This document shows, piece by piece, positions 1 through 5,004 of a stretch of 5,004 bases of DNA. The stretch's first letter is position 1; the number at the start of each line of letters is the position of its first letter. A model generated the notes under the pieces. It had not been told where the DNA came from. It saw nothing but the letters and a program-made list of their open reading frames with translations, and did not search any database. The stretch spans positions 1 through 5,004 of the forward strand of contig CACXZL010000180.1 in NCBI GenBank assembly GCA_902772085.1. Reading direction: 5' to 3'. The DNA is from an uncultured Coriobacteriaceae bacterium. GTDB taxonomy: Bacteria; Actinomycetota; Coriobacteriia; Coriobacteriales; Atopobiaceae. The translations under genes and the position numbers were made by a program.

Positions 1-5
1 AAATG

Positions 6-14
6 TGGGATAAT
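6..14 (+). promoter_or_regulatory. Candidate extended -10 promoter of the synthetase gene
   Basis: The sequence TGG-GATAAT fits an extended -10 element (TG, one base, then GATAAT, five of six matches to TATAAT). It lies 36 bases before the chosen ATG at 51, which would leave a leader of about 30 nt. Any -35 box would fall outside the window, so only half the promoter can be judged. An in-frame ATG at position 3 overlaps this element, which argues against its use as the start codon. Confidence 0.5.
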
Positions 15-40
15 CACTCACGTTCAACGCAACCCCACGA

Positions 41-48
41 GAGGAGAA
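41..48 (+). promoter_or_regulatory. Ribosome-binding site that sets the synthetase start
   Basis: GAGGAGAA sits two bases before the ATG at 51, with its GGAG core at a usual distance. The in-frame ATG at 3 has no visible Shine-Dalgarno sequence, and the 16 codons between the two ATGs encode residues unlike any synthetase N-terminus. The start is therefore placed at 51. Confidence 0.75.
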
Positions 49-50
49 CC

Positions 51-2069
51 ATGGCCTCTGAGTCTCGGCCCCACTTCCCGGCACGCGCCGTCATCACCGG
101 CGGCATGCCCTACGGCAACAAAAACCTGCATTTCGGCCACATCGGCGGTGTCTTCGTGCCCGCGGACTTCTTCGCGCGCTTTCTACGCGATCGCATTGGC
201 GCGCAAAACGTCATCTTCGTGTCCGGCACCGATTGCTACGGATCGCCCATCATGGAAGGCTATCGCAAACGCAAAGAAGCGGGTTACGAAGGCACGATCG
301 TAGATTATGTGCGCGAGAACCACGAGGCCCAGAAGTCGGCGCTCGACGCATACGGCATCTCACTCGACCTCTACGCCGGCAGTGGCCTTGAGCCCGCTTC
401 CGACTTCCACGCCAAGCTCACCGACGAGCTCATTCGTCGTCTCCATGAGAAGGGCCATCTGCTCAAGCTCTCGACCCGTCAGTTCTACGACGTGAAGGCA
501 GGCCAGTTCCTGAACGGCCGACAAGTGCAGGGACGCTGCCCCGTACGCGGATGCAAAAGCGAAAAGGCCTACGCCGACGAGTGCGACCTTGGCCATCAGT
601 TCGACCCCGAGGAGCTCATCGCCCCGGTCTCCCAGCTCACGGGTACGACGCCCGAGCTTCGTCCGGTCGACAACTGGTACTTCGACCTACCCGCCTTCCG
701 CGAGGAGCTCGAGGCGCTCATGGACGAGTGGGACGCAGACCCGCAGGTCCGCGCCGTCGTAACCAAGACCGTGCGCGAGTCGCTCGCCACACCAGTTATG
801 TATATACAAAACAAGTTCCGCGAGGCATTCGACGCCGCCCGTGAAGACCTCCCAGAGCATACCCTCAGAGAGCCGGAGGGTAACCAACAGTCCTTCTCCG
901 TCGAATTCGCGAACTGGCGCGATCGCGATGCTGCACGCGAGGTGCTTGACGGCGCCGGCGTGCGCTTCCGCACGGGCAAGACGCTCCTCCCCTTCCGCAT
1001 CACGGGAAACATCAGCTGGGGCGTGCCGGCACCCGACTTGGAAGGTACGCACGACCTCACGGTGTGGTGCTGGCCCGAGAGCCTCTGGGCGCCAATCTCA
1101 TTTGTGCAGACGGCGCTGGCAACAGCCCCCGAAGGCCGCTACAGCTCTACAGACTGGCACGACTGGTGGTGCGCCGACGATGCTCGCGTGTACCAGTTCA
1201 TCGGCCAGGACAACATCTACTTCTACTGCGTGGCCCAGCCCGCGATGTGGCACGCGCTGGACTGGGGCTTGTTCCAGGACACGCCCATCGCAAACCACCA
1301 CATCCTCTTTATGAACAAGAAAGCCTCGAGCTCGGGCAAGATTGCACCTCCCATGGCCGCCGAGCTGCTCGACCACTACACTCCCGAGCAGCTGCGCGCC
1401 CACTGGCTGAGCCTCGGCCTGGACCAGAAGGCGGTGAGCTTCTCTCCCAAGGCATTCGACACGAGCGTGAGCCACAAAAACAAGAAGACCGGCGAAGACG
1501 TGCTGGTGAAGGACGACCCGCGCGTGGCTGACCCTGCCCTCAAGGAGAGCGCCTTCCTCACAAACATCTTCAACCGTCTCGCCCGCAGCTGCTTCTACGG
1601 CGTGGCCAACGCTTGCGACGGCCACCTGCCGACCTCCGAACCGCATGCGGATGTCGTTGAGGCAGCTCATGCGGCGCTGCTTGACTTCGAGCGTCGCGCC
1701 TACGAGTTCGATGCACACGGCGCCTTGAGCGTAGCCGAGGAGTACGGTCGCGCGGCAAACAAACTCTGGGGAGACGCCAGCAAGGCCGCCAAGGGCGACG
1801 ACGTGGCCTATGACCAGGCACTCGCCGACGCATTCGTGGAGCTTCGCACGCTCACGCTGCTCATGCACCCTGCCACTCCCTGGGGTTGCGAGAAAATCTG
1901 CGAGCACATGGCGTTCGACACAAAGACGTTCTTCGACTGGGAGCATGCTTTTGAAGGGCCATGCGAGCTTGCCGCATTGGCGGGCGAGACACCGGAGCAA
2001 CACAAGATCGTGCCGCTGCCCCCGCGCTTCGACTTCTTCGAGAAACACCCGAGCACGATAAAGAAATAG
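51..2069 (+). CDS. Methionyl-tRNA synthetase-like class I aminoacyl-tRNA ligase (divergent)
   Basis: A 672-residue cytosolic class I synthetase, predicted to activate methionine with ATP and charge tRNA. Seen in order: the 'MPYGN' opening of the Rossmann fold with HIGH-type H27-F28-G29-H30; D61 in SGTD; a zinc-knuckle region at 163-182; the MetRS-like stretch TGTTPELRP..WYFDLPAF (197-216); a GQD (385-387) matching the family GKD; K424-A-S-S-S-G-K430 where KMSKS is expected; a helical anticodon-binding domain from about 436; and PLPPRF (655-660), resembling the usual end of the MetRS core. No C-terminal EMAP/tRNA-binding domain follows. Oddities: the KMSKS box is degenerate; the zinc ligands appear as C163-x4-C168 and C178-x3-H182 instead of two CxxC pairs; about 55 extra residues lie near 262-316; and Y392 stands where E. 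coli MetRS has the methionine-pocket His301. Whether it is the cell's only MetRS or a second copy cannot be told here, so metG is not assigned. The family call is firm; the exact substrate is less so. Confidence 0.85.
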   Translation: MASESRPHFPARAVITGGMPYGNKNLHFGHIGGVFVPADFFARFLRDRIGAQNVIFVSGTDCYGSPIMEGYRKRKEAGYEGTIVDYVRENHEAQKSALDAYGISLDLYAGSGLEPASDFHAKLTDELIRRLHEKGHLLKLSTRQFYDVKAGQFLNGRQVQGRCPVRGCKSEKAYADECDLGHQFDPEELIAPVSQLTGTTPELRPVDNWYFDLPAFREELEALMDEWDADPQVRAVVTKTVRESLATPVMYIQNKFREAFDAAREDLPEHTLREPEGNQQSFSVEFANWRDRDAAREVLDGAGVRFRTGKTLLPFRITGNISWGVPAPDLEGTHDLTVWCWPESLWAPISFVQTALATAPEGRYSSTDWHDWWCADDARVYQFIGQDNIYFYCVAQPAMWHALDWGLFQDTPIANHHILFMNKKASSSGKIAPPMAAELLDHYTPEQLRAHWLSLGLDQKAVSFSPKAFDTSVSHKNKKTGEDVLVKDDPRVADPALKESAFLTNIFNRLARSCFYGVANACDGHLPTSEPHADVVEAAHAALLDFERRAYEFDAHGALSVAEEYGRAANKLWGDASKAAKGDDVAYDQALADAFVELRTLTLLMHPATPWGCEKICEHMAFDTKTFFDWEHAFEGPCELAALAGETPEQHKIVPLPPRFDFFEKHPSTIKK

Positions 2070-2086
2070 AGCCTTGGCATCAAACG

Positions 2087-2111
2087 GGGGCCTGTCCGCA
2101 ATGCAGGCCCC
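2087..2111 (+). terminator. GC-rich hairpin in the synthetase-hydrolase gap
   Basis: A perfect 8-bp inverted repeat, GGGGCCTG (2087-2094) and CAGGCCCC (2104-2111), encloses a 9-base loop 17 bases after the synthetase stop codon. No run of T follows, so it is not a textbook intrinsic terminator. It could stabilise the upstream mRNA end, act as a weak or Rho-assisted terminator, or attenuate read-through into the hydrolase. The hairpin is seen directly; the role is inferred. Confidence 0.4.
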
Positions 2112-2147
2112 ACGTACAGTCGCTTCGCATGAGTTCAACTTAGCCGC

Positions 2148-2153
2148 AGGAGG
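2148..2153 (+). promoter_or_regulatory. Ribosome-binding site of the hydrolase gene
   Basis: AGGAGG, a perfect Shine-Dalgarno core, lies five bases before the ATG at 2159 and fixes the hydrolase start. I see no convincing -35/-10 pair in the 89-bp gap, so the hydrolase may depend on transcription from the synthetase promoter. Confidence 0.75.
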
Positions 2154-2158
2154 CAACC

Positions 2159-3028
2159 ATGGTCGCACCGAATCCGCCGCAACCGCATTTTCCCAGCCCC
2201 TACGCTCGACCGAGCATCGCCCCAAGCGTCGCGCGGGCCGTTGTCACGCAGGACGGAGCACGCATCGCCGCATTTGTGTATGGCGCGTTGCACACAGGCA
2301 CTCCGGTACTCATGCTTCACGGCAACGGGGAGGAACACGGCATCTTCGGACCCATCGTGGACGTGGTGAACTCGGCCGGACGTACCGTCATTGCGCTCGA
2401 CTCACGTGCACAAGGCAAATCCACACGTGGCACAGCGCGCCTCACGTACGAGCTCATGGCTAGGGACGCCATCGACGTCCTCGATGCGTTAGGCGTTGCC
2501 CGCGTGCATGTGCTGGGCTTTTCTGACGGCGGCATCGAGGCGTTGTTGCTGGGGCGCGACTATCCCGAGCGCATCGCCTCCATCACCGCCCTTGGTGCCA
2601 ATCTCACGCCCGAGGGAGTCATAGAAGAGCCAGACTGGGACCTCGACGGCGCCATCGCCACCAACCAAGAATGGGCCAGGCACTGGACGGATTGCAAGAA
2701 CCCCCAAGGCACAACCCACGCCGACGTCGACTGCGAGCTCTTGTTTGCCACTCCAGAAGAGGCGGCGCAAACGGCAGAGCTCTTGCAGCTCATGCTAGAT
2801 GAGCCGCACATCGAAGCCTCGTCTTTGAGCGGCATCAGCTGCCCCACCACCATCATGGTCGGCGAGCACGATTGCATCAGGCCGTCAGAGACGAAGGCCA
2901 TCGTAGACGCCATCCCCAGCGCGCGCCTCTTGGTCGTCCCCGGCGTAGGCCACAGCCTTCCCAAACTGGTACCAGATACCGTAAGCTGCCAGCTACTCGT
3001 CAACCTGTTGCTGACAGAGAGGGACTAG
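2159..3028 (+). CDS. Alpha/beta-hydrolase fold protein (serine hydrolase)
   Basis: A 289-residue soluble hydrolase of usual length for single-domain alpha/beta-hydrolases. Visible landmarks: the oxyanion-region HGNGEE at 54-59 after strand VLMLHG; an 'ALDSRAQGKS' segment (79-88), typical of the family; the nucleophile elbow G120-F-S122-D-G124 with Ser122; the acid in GEHD (D238); and the catalytic His in VPGVGH (H265). The Ser-Asp-His triad is complete and correctly ordered. Residues about 150-220 form the variable cap that determines substrate, and I recognise no specific subfamily in it. Esterase, C-C hydrolase or lactonase activity are all possible. There is no signal peptide; the Pro-rich N-terminus (4-22) is probably disordered. 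Neighbours give no pathway clue. Fold confidence is high, substrate unknown. Confidence 0.9.
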   Translation: MVAPNPPQPHFPSPYARPSIAPSVARAVVTQDGARIAAFVYGALHTGTPVLMLHGNGEEHGIFGPIVDVVNSAGRTVIALDSRAQGKSTRGTARLTYELMARDAIDVLDALGVARVHVLGFSDGGIEALLLGRDYPERIASITALGANLTPEGVIEEPDWDLDGAIATNQEWARHWTDCKNPQGTTHADVDCELLFATPEEAAQTAELLQLMLDEPHIEASSLSGISCPTTIMVGEHDCIRPSETKAIVDAIPSARLLVVPGVGHSLPKLVPDTVSCQLLVNLLLTERD

Positions 3029-3081
3029 CGGCGTCACTTCGCGTACGCCTCGCATGCGCCGTCGATTTCCGGCGCCGCTAG
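3025..3081 (+). repeat. 9-bp inverted repeat starting on the hydrolase stop codon
   Basis: CTAGCGGCG (3025-3033) and CGCCGCTAG (3073-3081) are perfect reverse complements separated by 39 bases. The left arm includes the hydrolase TAG stop (3026-3028). Two 8-base palindromes lie inside: GCGTACGC (3041-3048) and CGCATGCG (3051-3058). As RNA this could fold into a branched GC-rich structure at the mRNA 3' end. No T-run follows the right arm, so intrinsic termination is uncertain. Confidence 0.5.
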
Positions 3082-3091
3082 CCTGAACGCA

Positions 3092-3100
3092 TGTTATAAC
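3092..3100 (+). promoter_or_regulatory. Candidate extended -10 promoter of the diguanylate cyclase gene
   Basis: TGT-TATAAC is an extended -10 motif (TG, one base, then TATAAC, five of six to consensus) about 42 bases before the ATG at 3142. No good -35 is visible at 17 bp spacing, where the sequence is GC-rich, which is tolerated with an extended -10. The local switch to AT-rich sequence supports a promoter here. Confidence 0.45.
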
Positions 3101-3141
3101 GTAAGATAGCTGTAAAAGAGTAACGCACGTCAGGGGCAACG

Positions 3142-4236
3142 ATGCTTGAACGAACGTCGGCAGAGCAGTGGTTTACGGGATTGACCCTCCTTACGCTTAT
3201 GGTCTTGGCCGCCGCCATCGTGCTCGTGACGACCAACCACACCGTGGGACGCAATGCTCGCTCTGCATTCCTCGGCAATCTCATTGCCTTGACGCTCATC
3301 GTAGCGGCCGACTGGATAAACATCGTCGCCGCACATGGCATCTCAGAAATGCGCACGTTTCAAATCGTGAGCACGTCATTCACCTTTGCCGTTGCGCCCA
3401 TACTCCCCGTCATCATAGCAAACACCATTTTCCCAGAGCGTTACGCACGCGTCGTGCTGGTCGTACTTGCCATCCATGCCGTCTTTGAGCTGTGCAACAT
3501 CTTCTATCCCTTGGTGTTTTCCGTGGACGCCACAAACGCCTACTCGCGCGGGTCCCTTTATTGGGTGTACATGTGTTCGTACTGCATCTCAAGCGTCTAC
3601 CTCACCGTAGAGTCCATCAAGGCTAGCACCACCTACCAAGCGGCAAGCACGGTCTCGGTGGTCACCATCCTCCTGTGCATGCTGGGAGGCGTTGCCATAC
3701 AGGTCTCAAACCCAGGCCTGCGTATGAGTTGGCCAGCAGTCGTCATTGCCGTTGTCCTGTACTTCCAGTTCTACACCGAGATGACGTTGCGGACCGACGC
3801 TCTCACCATGCTGCTCAATCGACACGGTTACGAGGAGTTTCTCGCGCATCCCCCACTTCCGTGCACCATCGTCTTGATAGACGTCGACAACTTCAAGCAG
3901 GTAAACGACACCTACGGTCACGCATACGGCGACGTCGCCTTGCGCACGCTTGCCCGGGTCGTACGCAAGCGCTTCGGGAACGCAGGCCTCTGCTATCGCA
4001 TCGGCGGCGATGAGTTTGCCGTCATCGTCACTAAGAAAGATGATGATATCGAATCACTCATAGCAACGCTCTACAACGCCGTGAGCGCTGAGCGTGCGGC
4101 AGACGCGCAGCTGCCTGGAATATCGGTAGGATTTGCGCGCGCCGACGCTGGGTCAAGCATTCGCGACGTAATCAAGCAAGCCGACTCCGCCATGTATGAA
4201 AACAAGCGTGCTCGAAAGGCTCGTGCGGCTGTGTAG
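3142..4236 (+). CDS. Membrane-anchored GGDEF diguanylate cyclase
   Basis: A 364-residue inner-membrane enzyme expected to make cyclic di-GMP from two GTP. Residues 1-212 contain about seven hydrophobic helices (near 11-30, 42-62, 72-95, 103-125, 137-155, 170-188 and 195-212) forming a 7TM-like sensor; I do not recognise a named MASE domain. The cytoplasmic GGDEF domain fills 215-364: DALTMLLNRHGYEEF (219-233), the metal/base-binding D247-V-D-N-F-K..N255-D256..GH..GD, the signature R286-I-G-G-D-E-F292, and ADSAMYENK (348-356). All catalytic elements look intact. The inhibitory I-site RxxD expected just upstream of GGDEF is replaced by G279-N-A-G282, so product feedback through it is unlikely. 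No PAS, HAMP or EAL domain is present. The start has AGGGG (3132-3136) five bases upstream. It has its own candidate promoter and terminator, so it is probably a single-gene unit; what signal the 7TM part senses is unknown. Confidence 0.9.
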   Translation: MLERTSAEQWFTGLTLLTLMVLAAAIVLVTTNHTVGRNARSAFLGNLIALTLIVAADWINIVAAHGISEMRTFQIVSTSFTFAVAPILPVIIANTIFPERYARVVLVVLAIHAVFELCNIFYPLVFSVDATNAYSRGSLYWVYMCSYCISSVYLTVESIKASTTYQAASTVSVVTILLCMLGGVAIQVSNPGLRMSWPAVVIAVVLYFQFYTEMTLRTDALTMLLNRHGYEEFLAHPPLPCTIVLIDVDNFKQVNDTYGHAYGDVALRTLARVVRKRFGNAGLCYRIGGDEFAVIVTKKDDDIESLIATLYNAVSAERAADAQLPGISVGFARADAGSSIRDVIKQADSAMYENKRARKARAAV

Positions 4237-4265
4237 CGACTTCAGAGCTGCCGCATTTCTTTTTT
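4224..4265 (+). terminator. Intrinsic terminator overlapping the cyclase stop codon
   Basis: TGCGGC (4224-4229) pairs with GCCGCA (4250-4255) across a 20-base loop, followed immediately by the T-rich run TTTCTTTTTT (4256-4265). The left arm lies within the last codons of the cyclase and the stop codon (4234-4236) is in the loop, so ribosomes finishing the gene would interfere with folding until release. The stem is only 6 bp and the loop is long, but the T-run directly after it makes this the best terminator in the window. Confidence 0.6.
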
Positions 4266-4278
4266 GTCATCACTCCTC

Positions 4279-4328
4279 TAGCGTCCATACGCTATAAAAG
4301 TTGTATCGTAACCATCAACAGATAGCGT
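4279..4328 (+). promoter_or_regulatory. Promoter region with three TAGCGT half-sites upstream of the reductase remnant
   Basis: TAGCGT (4279-4284) and ACGCTA (4289-4294) form a perfect 6-bp dyad with a 4-base spacer. A third copy of the half-site is at 4323-4328, which extends to a 7-bp match (ATAGCGT at 4322-4328 with ACGCTAT at 4289-4295). The -10-like TATAAA (4293-4298) overlaps the right arm of the dyad. The nearest -35-like TTGTCA (4264-4269) is 23 bp away, too far for an ordinary promoter, so activation by a bound protein or a different -35 is possible. The arrangement looks like an operator over a promoter. Repeats are seen; regulation is inferred. Confidence 0.4.
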
Positions 4329-4340
4329 CTGTTTTTCAGA

Positions 4341-4347
4341 GGAGGAG
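4341..4347 (+). promoter_or_regulatory. Ribosome-binding site that sets the reductase-remnant start
   Basis: GGAGGAG ends four bases before the ATG at 4352. A longer in-frame reading from a TTG at 4301 has no such site and would run through the promoter-like region. The protein that begins at 4352 (MRYISFGSQG) matches the normal start of this reductase family. Confidence 0.7.
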
Positions 4348-4351
4348 TTGT

Positions 4352-4850
4352 ATGCGCTACATCAGCTTTGGCTCGCAAGGCACGGCGGTCTCGGAGGTCG
4401 TCCTCGGCACCATGCGCATTGCAAACAAGACCCCACAGGAAGTGGCGGAACTTGTTCAAACCGCCTTGGACTGCGGCATAAACGCCGTCGACACGGCACC
4501 CATCTATGGCCCGTCCGAGGGAAAGCTCGGCGAGGCGTTCGACCTCGTTCCGGGACTTCGCGACAAGGTCTGGCTGCAGACCAAGCTGGGAATTCGCCCG
4601 CATCCTGTTTATCGACGACCCCGACTATGAGGGACTCAACGACGCCTTGGAGCGCGTGGCTTCCGATCATGGTTCGACCAAGACGGCAGTCGCCATCAAC
4701 TGGGTGCTGCGCTACCCCGCAAAAATGCAGGCGCTCGTGGGCACGACCCGTCCCGAGCGCATCCGCGAGAGCGCCTCGTCATGCGATTGGGAGATGAGCC
4801 GCGAGGAATGGTACGAGATCTACCTCGGTGCCGGCCATCGGCTGCCCTAG
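4352..4850 (+). pseudogene. Aldo/keto reductase (YdhF-like), internally deleted and frameshifted
   Basis: Two in-order fragments of one NADPH-dependent aldo/keto reductase. The first frame (4352-4630, 92 codons) carries the N-terminal barrel strands: VVLGTMR (17-22), NAVDTAPIYG with tetrad residues D47 and Y52, and LQTKLGI with K78. From about 4595-4605 homology moves to another frame, ending at TAG 4848-4850, which encodes the C-terminal part: ILFIDDPDYEGLN, AINWVLRYPAKMQALVGTT, PER, and the ending SREEWYEIYLGAGHRLP. The family is about 300 residues; the two pieces total about 165, so roughly 120-140 residues are absent, including the strand with the catalytic His of the D-Y-K-H tetrad. A single out-of-frame internal deletion explains both the loss and the shift. 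The first frame runs about ten unrelated codons past the join to TGA at 4628-4630. No active enzyme is expected. The intact RBS and undecayed coding sequence suggest a recent event. Confidence 0.85.
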
Positions 4851-4892
4851 GATCCATCAGGAATCTTTTCTGAAAAGACCTAACAAACAATG

Positions 4893-4910
4893 GATTTGGC
4901 ACTCCAAATC
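4893..4910. repeat. 7-bp perfect hairpin
   Basis: GATTTGG (4893-4899) and CCAAATC (4904-4910) are perfect reverse complements around a 4-base loop, CACT. It lies 42 bases after the reductase-remnant stop and five bases before a larger dyad. No T-run follows. It may be a 3'-end structure of the preceding transcript or part of a regulatory region for the gene beyond the window. Confidence 0.5.
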
Positions 4911-4915
4911 GCCAA

Positions 4916-4970
4916 CAGGGAAATGACCGATATTGATATTTCGATTGTATAAATATCGGTCATTTCCCTG
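4916..4970. repeat. 19-bp perfect inverted repeat with a 17-base AT-rich centre
   Basis: CAGGGAAATGACCGATATT (4916-4934) is the exact reverse complement of 4952-4970. The 17-base centre is AT-rich, pairs a little further after one mismatch (ATA 4936-4938 with TAT 4948-4950), and includes a TATAAA (4948-4953) that extends into the right arm. A tandem GATATT GATATT spans 4929-4940. There is no T-run on either side. It is long for an operator and has no terminator tail; a transposon-derived element or a large regulatory dyad for the next gene are both possible. Confidence 0.65.
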
Positions 4971-4975
4971 CTGAG

Positions 4976-5004
4976 TTTACTGAAAGGCACTTCCATTGTA
5001 TGTT
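4976..5004 (+). promoter_or_regulatory. Weak candidate promoter at the window edge
   Basis: TTTACT (4976-4981) and TATGTT (4999-5004) are separated by exactly 17 bp and match the -35 and -10 consensus at four of six positions each. The pair starts six bases after the 19-bp dyad, which would place the dyad just upstream of a promoter for a rightward gene outside the window. Such matches arise by chance in AT-rich sequence, so this is tentative. Apart from this and the two hairpins, 4851-5004 shows nothing. Confidence 0.25.

Noticed and set aside
3..50. Upstream in-frame ATG start for the synthetase
   Set aside because: It overlaps the promoter-like element, lacks an RBS, and adds residues unlike a synthetase N-terminus; the ATG at 51 has a strong RBS.
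596..1060. Minus-strand frame of 154 codons within the synthetase
   Set aside because: Low-complexity Ser/Arg-rich translation, no RBS or motif, fully inside a real gene.
1098..2225. Long open reading frame of 375 codons on the minus strand opposite the synthetase
   Set aside because: It lies largely antisense to a well-supported conserved gene, its translation shows no recognisable domain, and long antisense frames are common in GC-rich genes.
2074..2463. Plus-strand frame of 129 codons spanning the gap and the hydrolase start
   Set aside because: It overlaps the hydrolase in another frame and its Arg/His-rich translation has no family resemblance.
4560..4630. Programmed ribosomal frameshift joining the two reductase parts
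   Set aside because: No slippery heptamer is visible at the join, and a frameshift could not restore the more than 100 missing central residues, so deletion is the better explanation.
4864..4878. Small AT-rich hairpin TCTTTT/AAAAGA just after the reductase remnant
   Set aside because: Perfect 6-bp arms but a 3-base loop and almost only A-T pairs; too weak to call a terminator.
4851..5004. Insertion-sequence end or CRISPR repeat unit
   Set aside because: There is one dyad only, no spaced direct repeats, no transposase fragment and no identifiable target duplication inside the window; kept only as an unexplained inverted repeat.

Overview
The window is GC-rich (roughly 60% by eye) and gene-dense. 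Every recognisable gene is on the + strand, with good purine-rich ribosome-binding sites and short AT-richer gaps between genes. Gene content, codon use and protein style suggest a host-associated actinobacterium of the Coriobacteriia type (Collinsella/Olsenella/Slackia-like). This is inference, because no rRNA or other phylogenetic marker is present.

Layout: (1) 51-2069 encodes a full-length but unusual class I aminoacyl-tRNA synthetase of the methionyl type, with an extended -10 promoter and a strong RBS in front. (2) After an 89-bp gap holding an 8-bp GC hairpin, 2159-3028 encodes an alpha/beta-hydrolase with a complete Ser-Asp-His triad. (3) After a 113-bp gap with a 9-bp inverted repeat that starts on the hydrolase stop codon, and a candidate extended -10 promoter, 3142-4236 encodes a seven-helix membrane diguanylate cyclase with an intact GGDEF signature but no RxxD inhibitory site. 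It ends in a likely intrinsic terminator that begins inside its last codons. (4) 4352-4850 is the remnant of a YdhF-type aldo/keto reductase gene. Its N-terminal and C-terminal parts are clear, but they lie in different frames and the middle of the barrel, including the catalytic His, is missing. A good RBS and a dyad-rich promoter region still precede it. (5) 4851-5004 has no gene. It holds two consecutive perfect inverted repeats (7 bp and 19 bp arms) and a weak promoter-like pair at the window edge.

The genes do not form an obvious pathway. They look like independent or loosely linked housekeeping and accessory units (translation, general hydrolase, c-di-GMP signalling, decayed oxidoreductase). 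I see no CRISPR array, toxin-antitoxin pair, phage gene, transposase or defence system. The points most worth a second look are the altered catalytic and zinc motifs of the synthetase, the internally deleted reductase gene, the three TAGCGT half-sites at its promoter and the 19-bp perfect dyad near the right edge.
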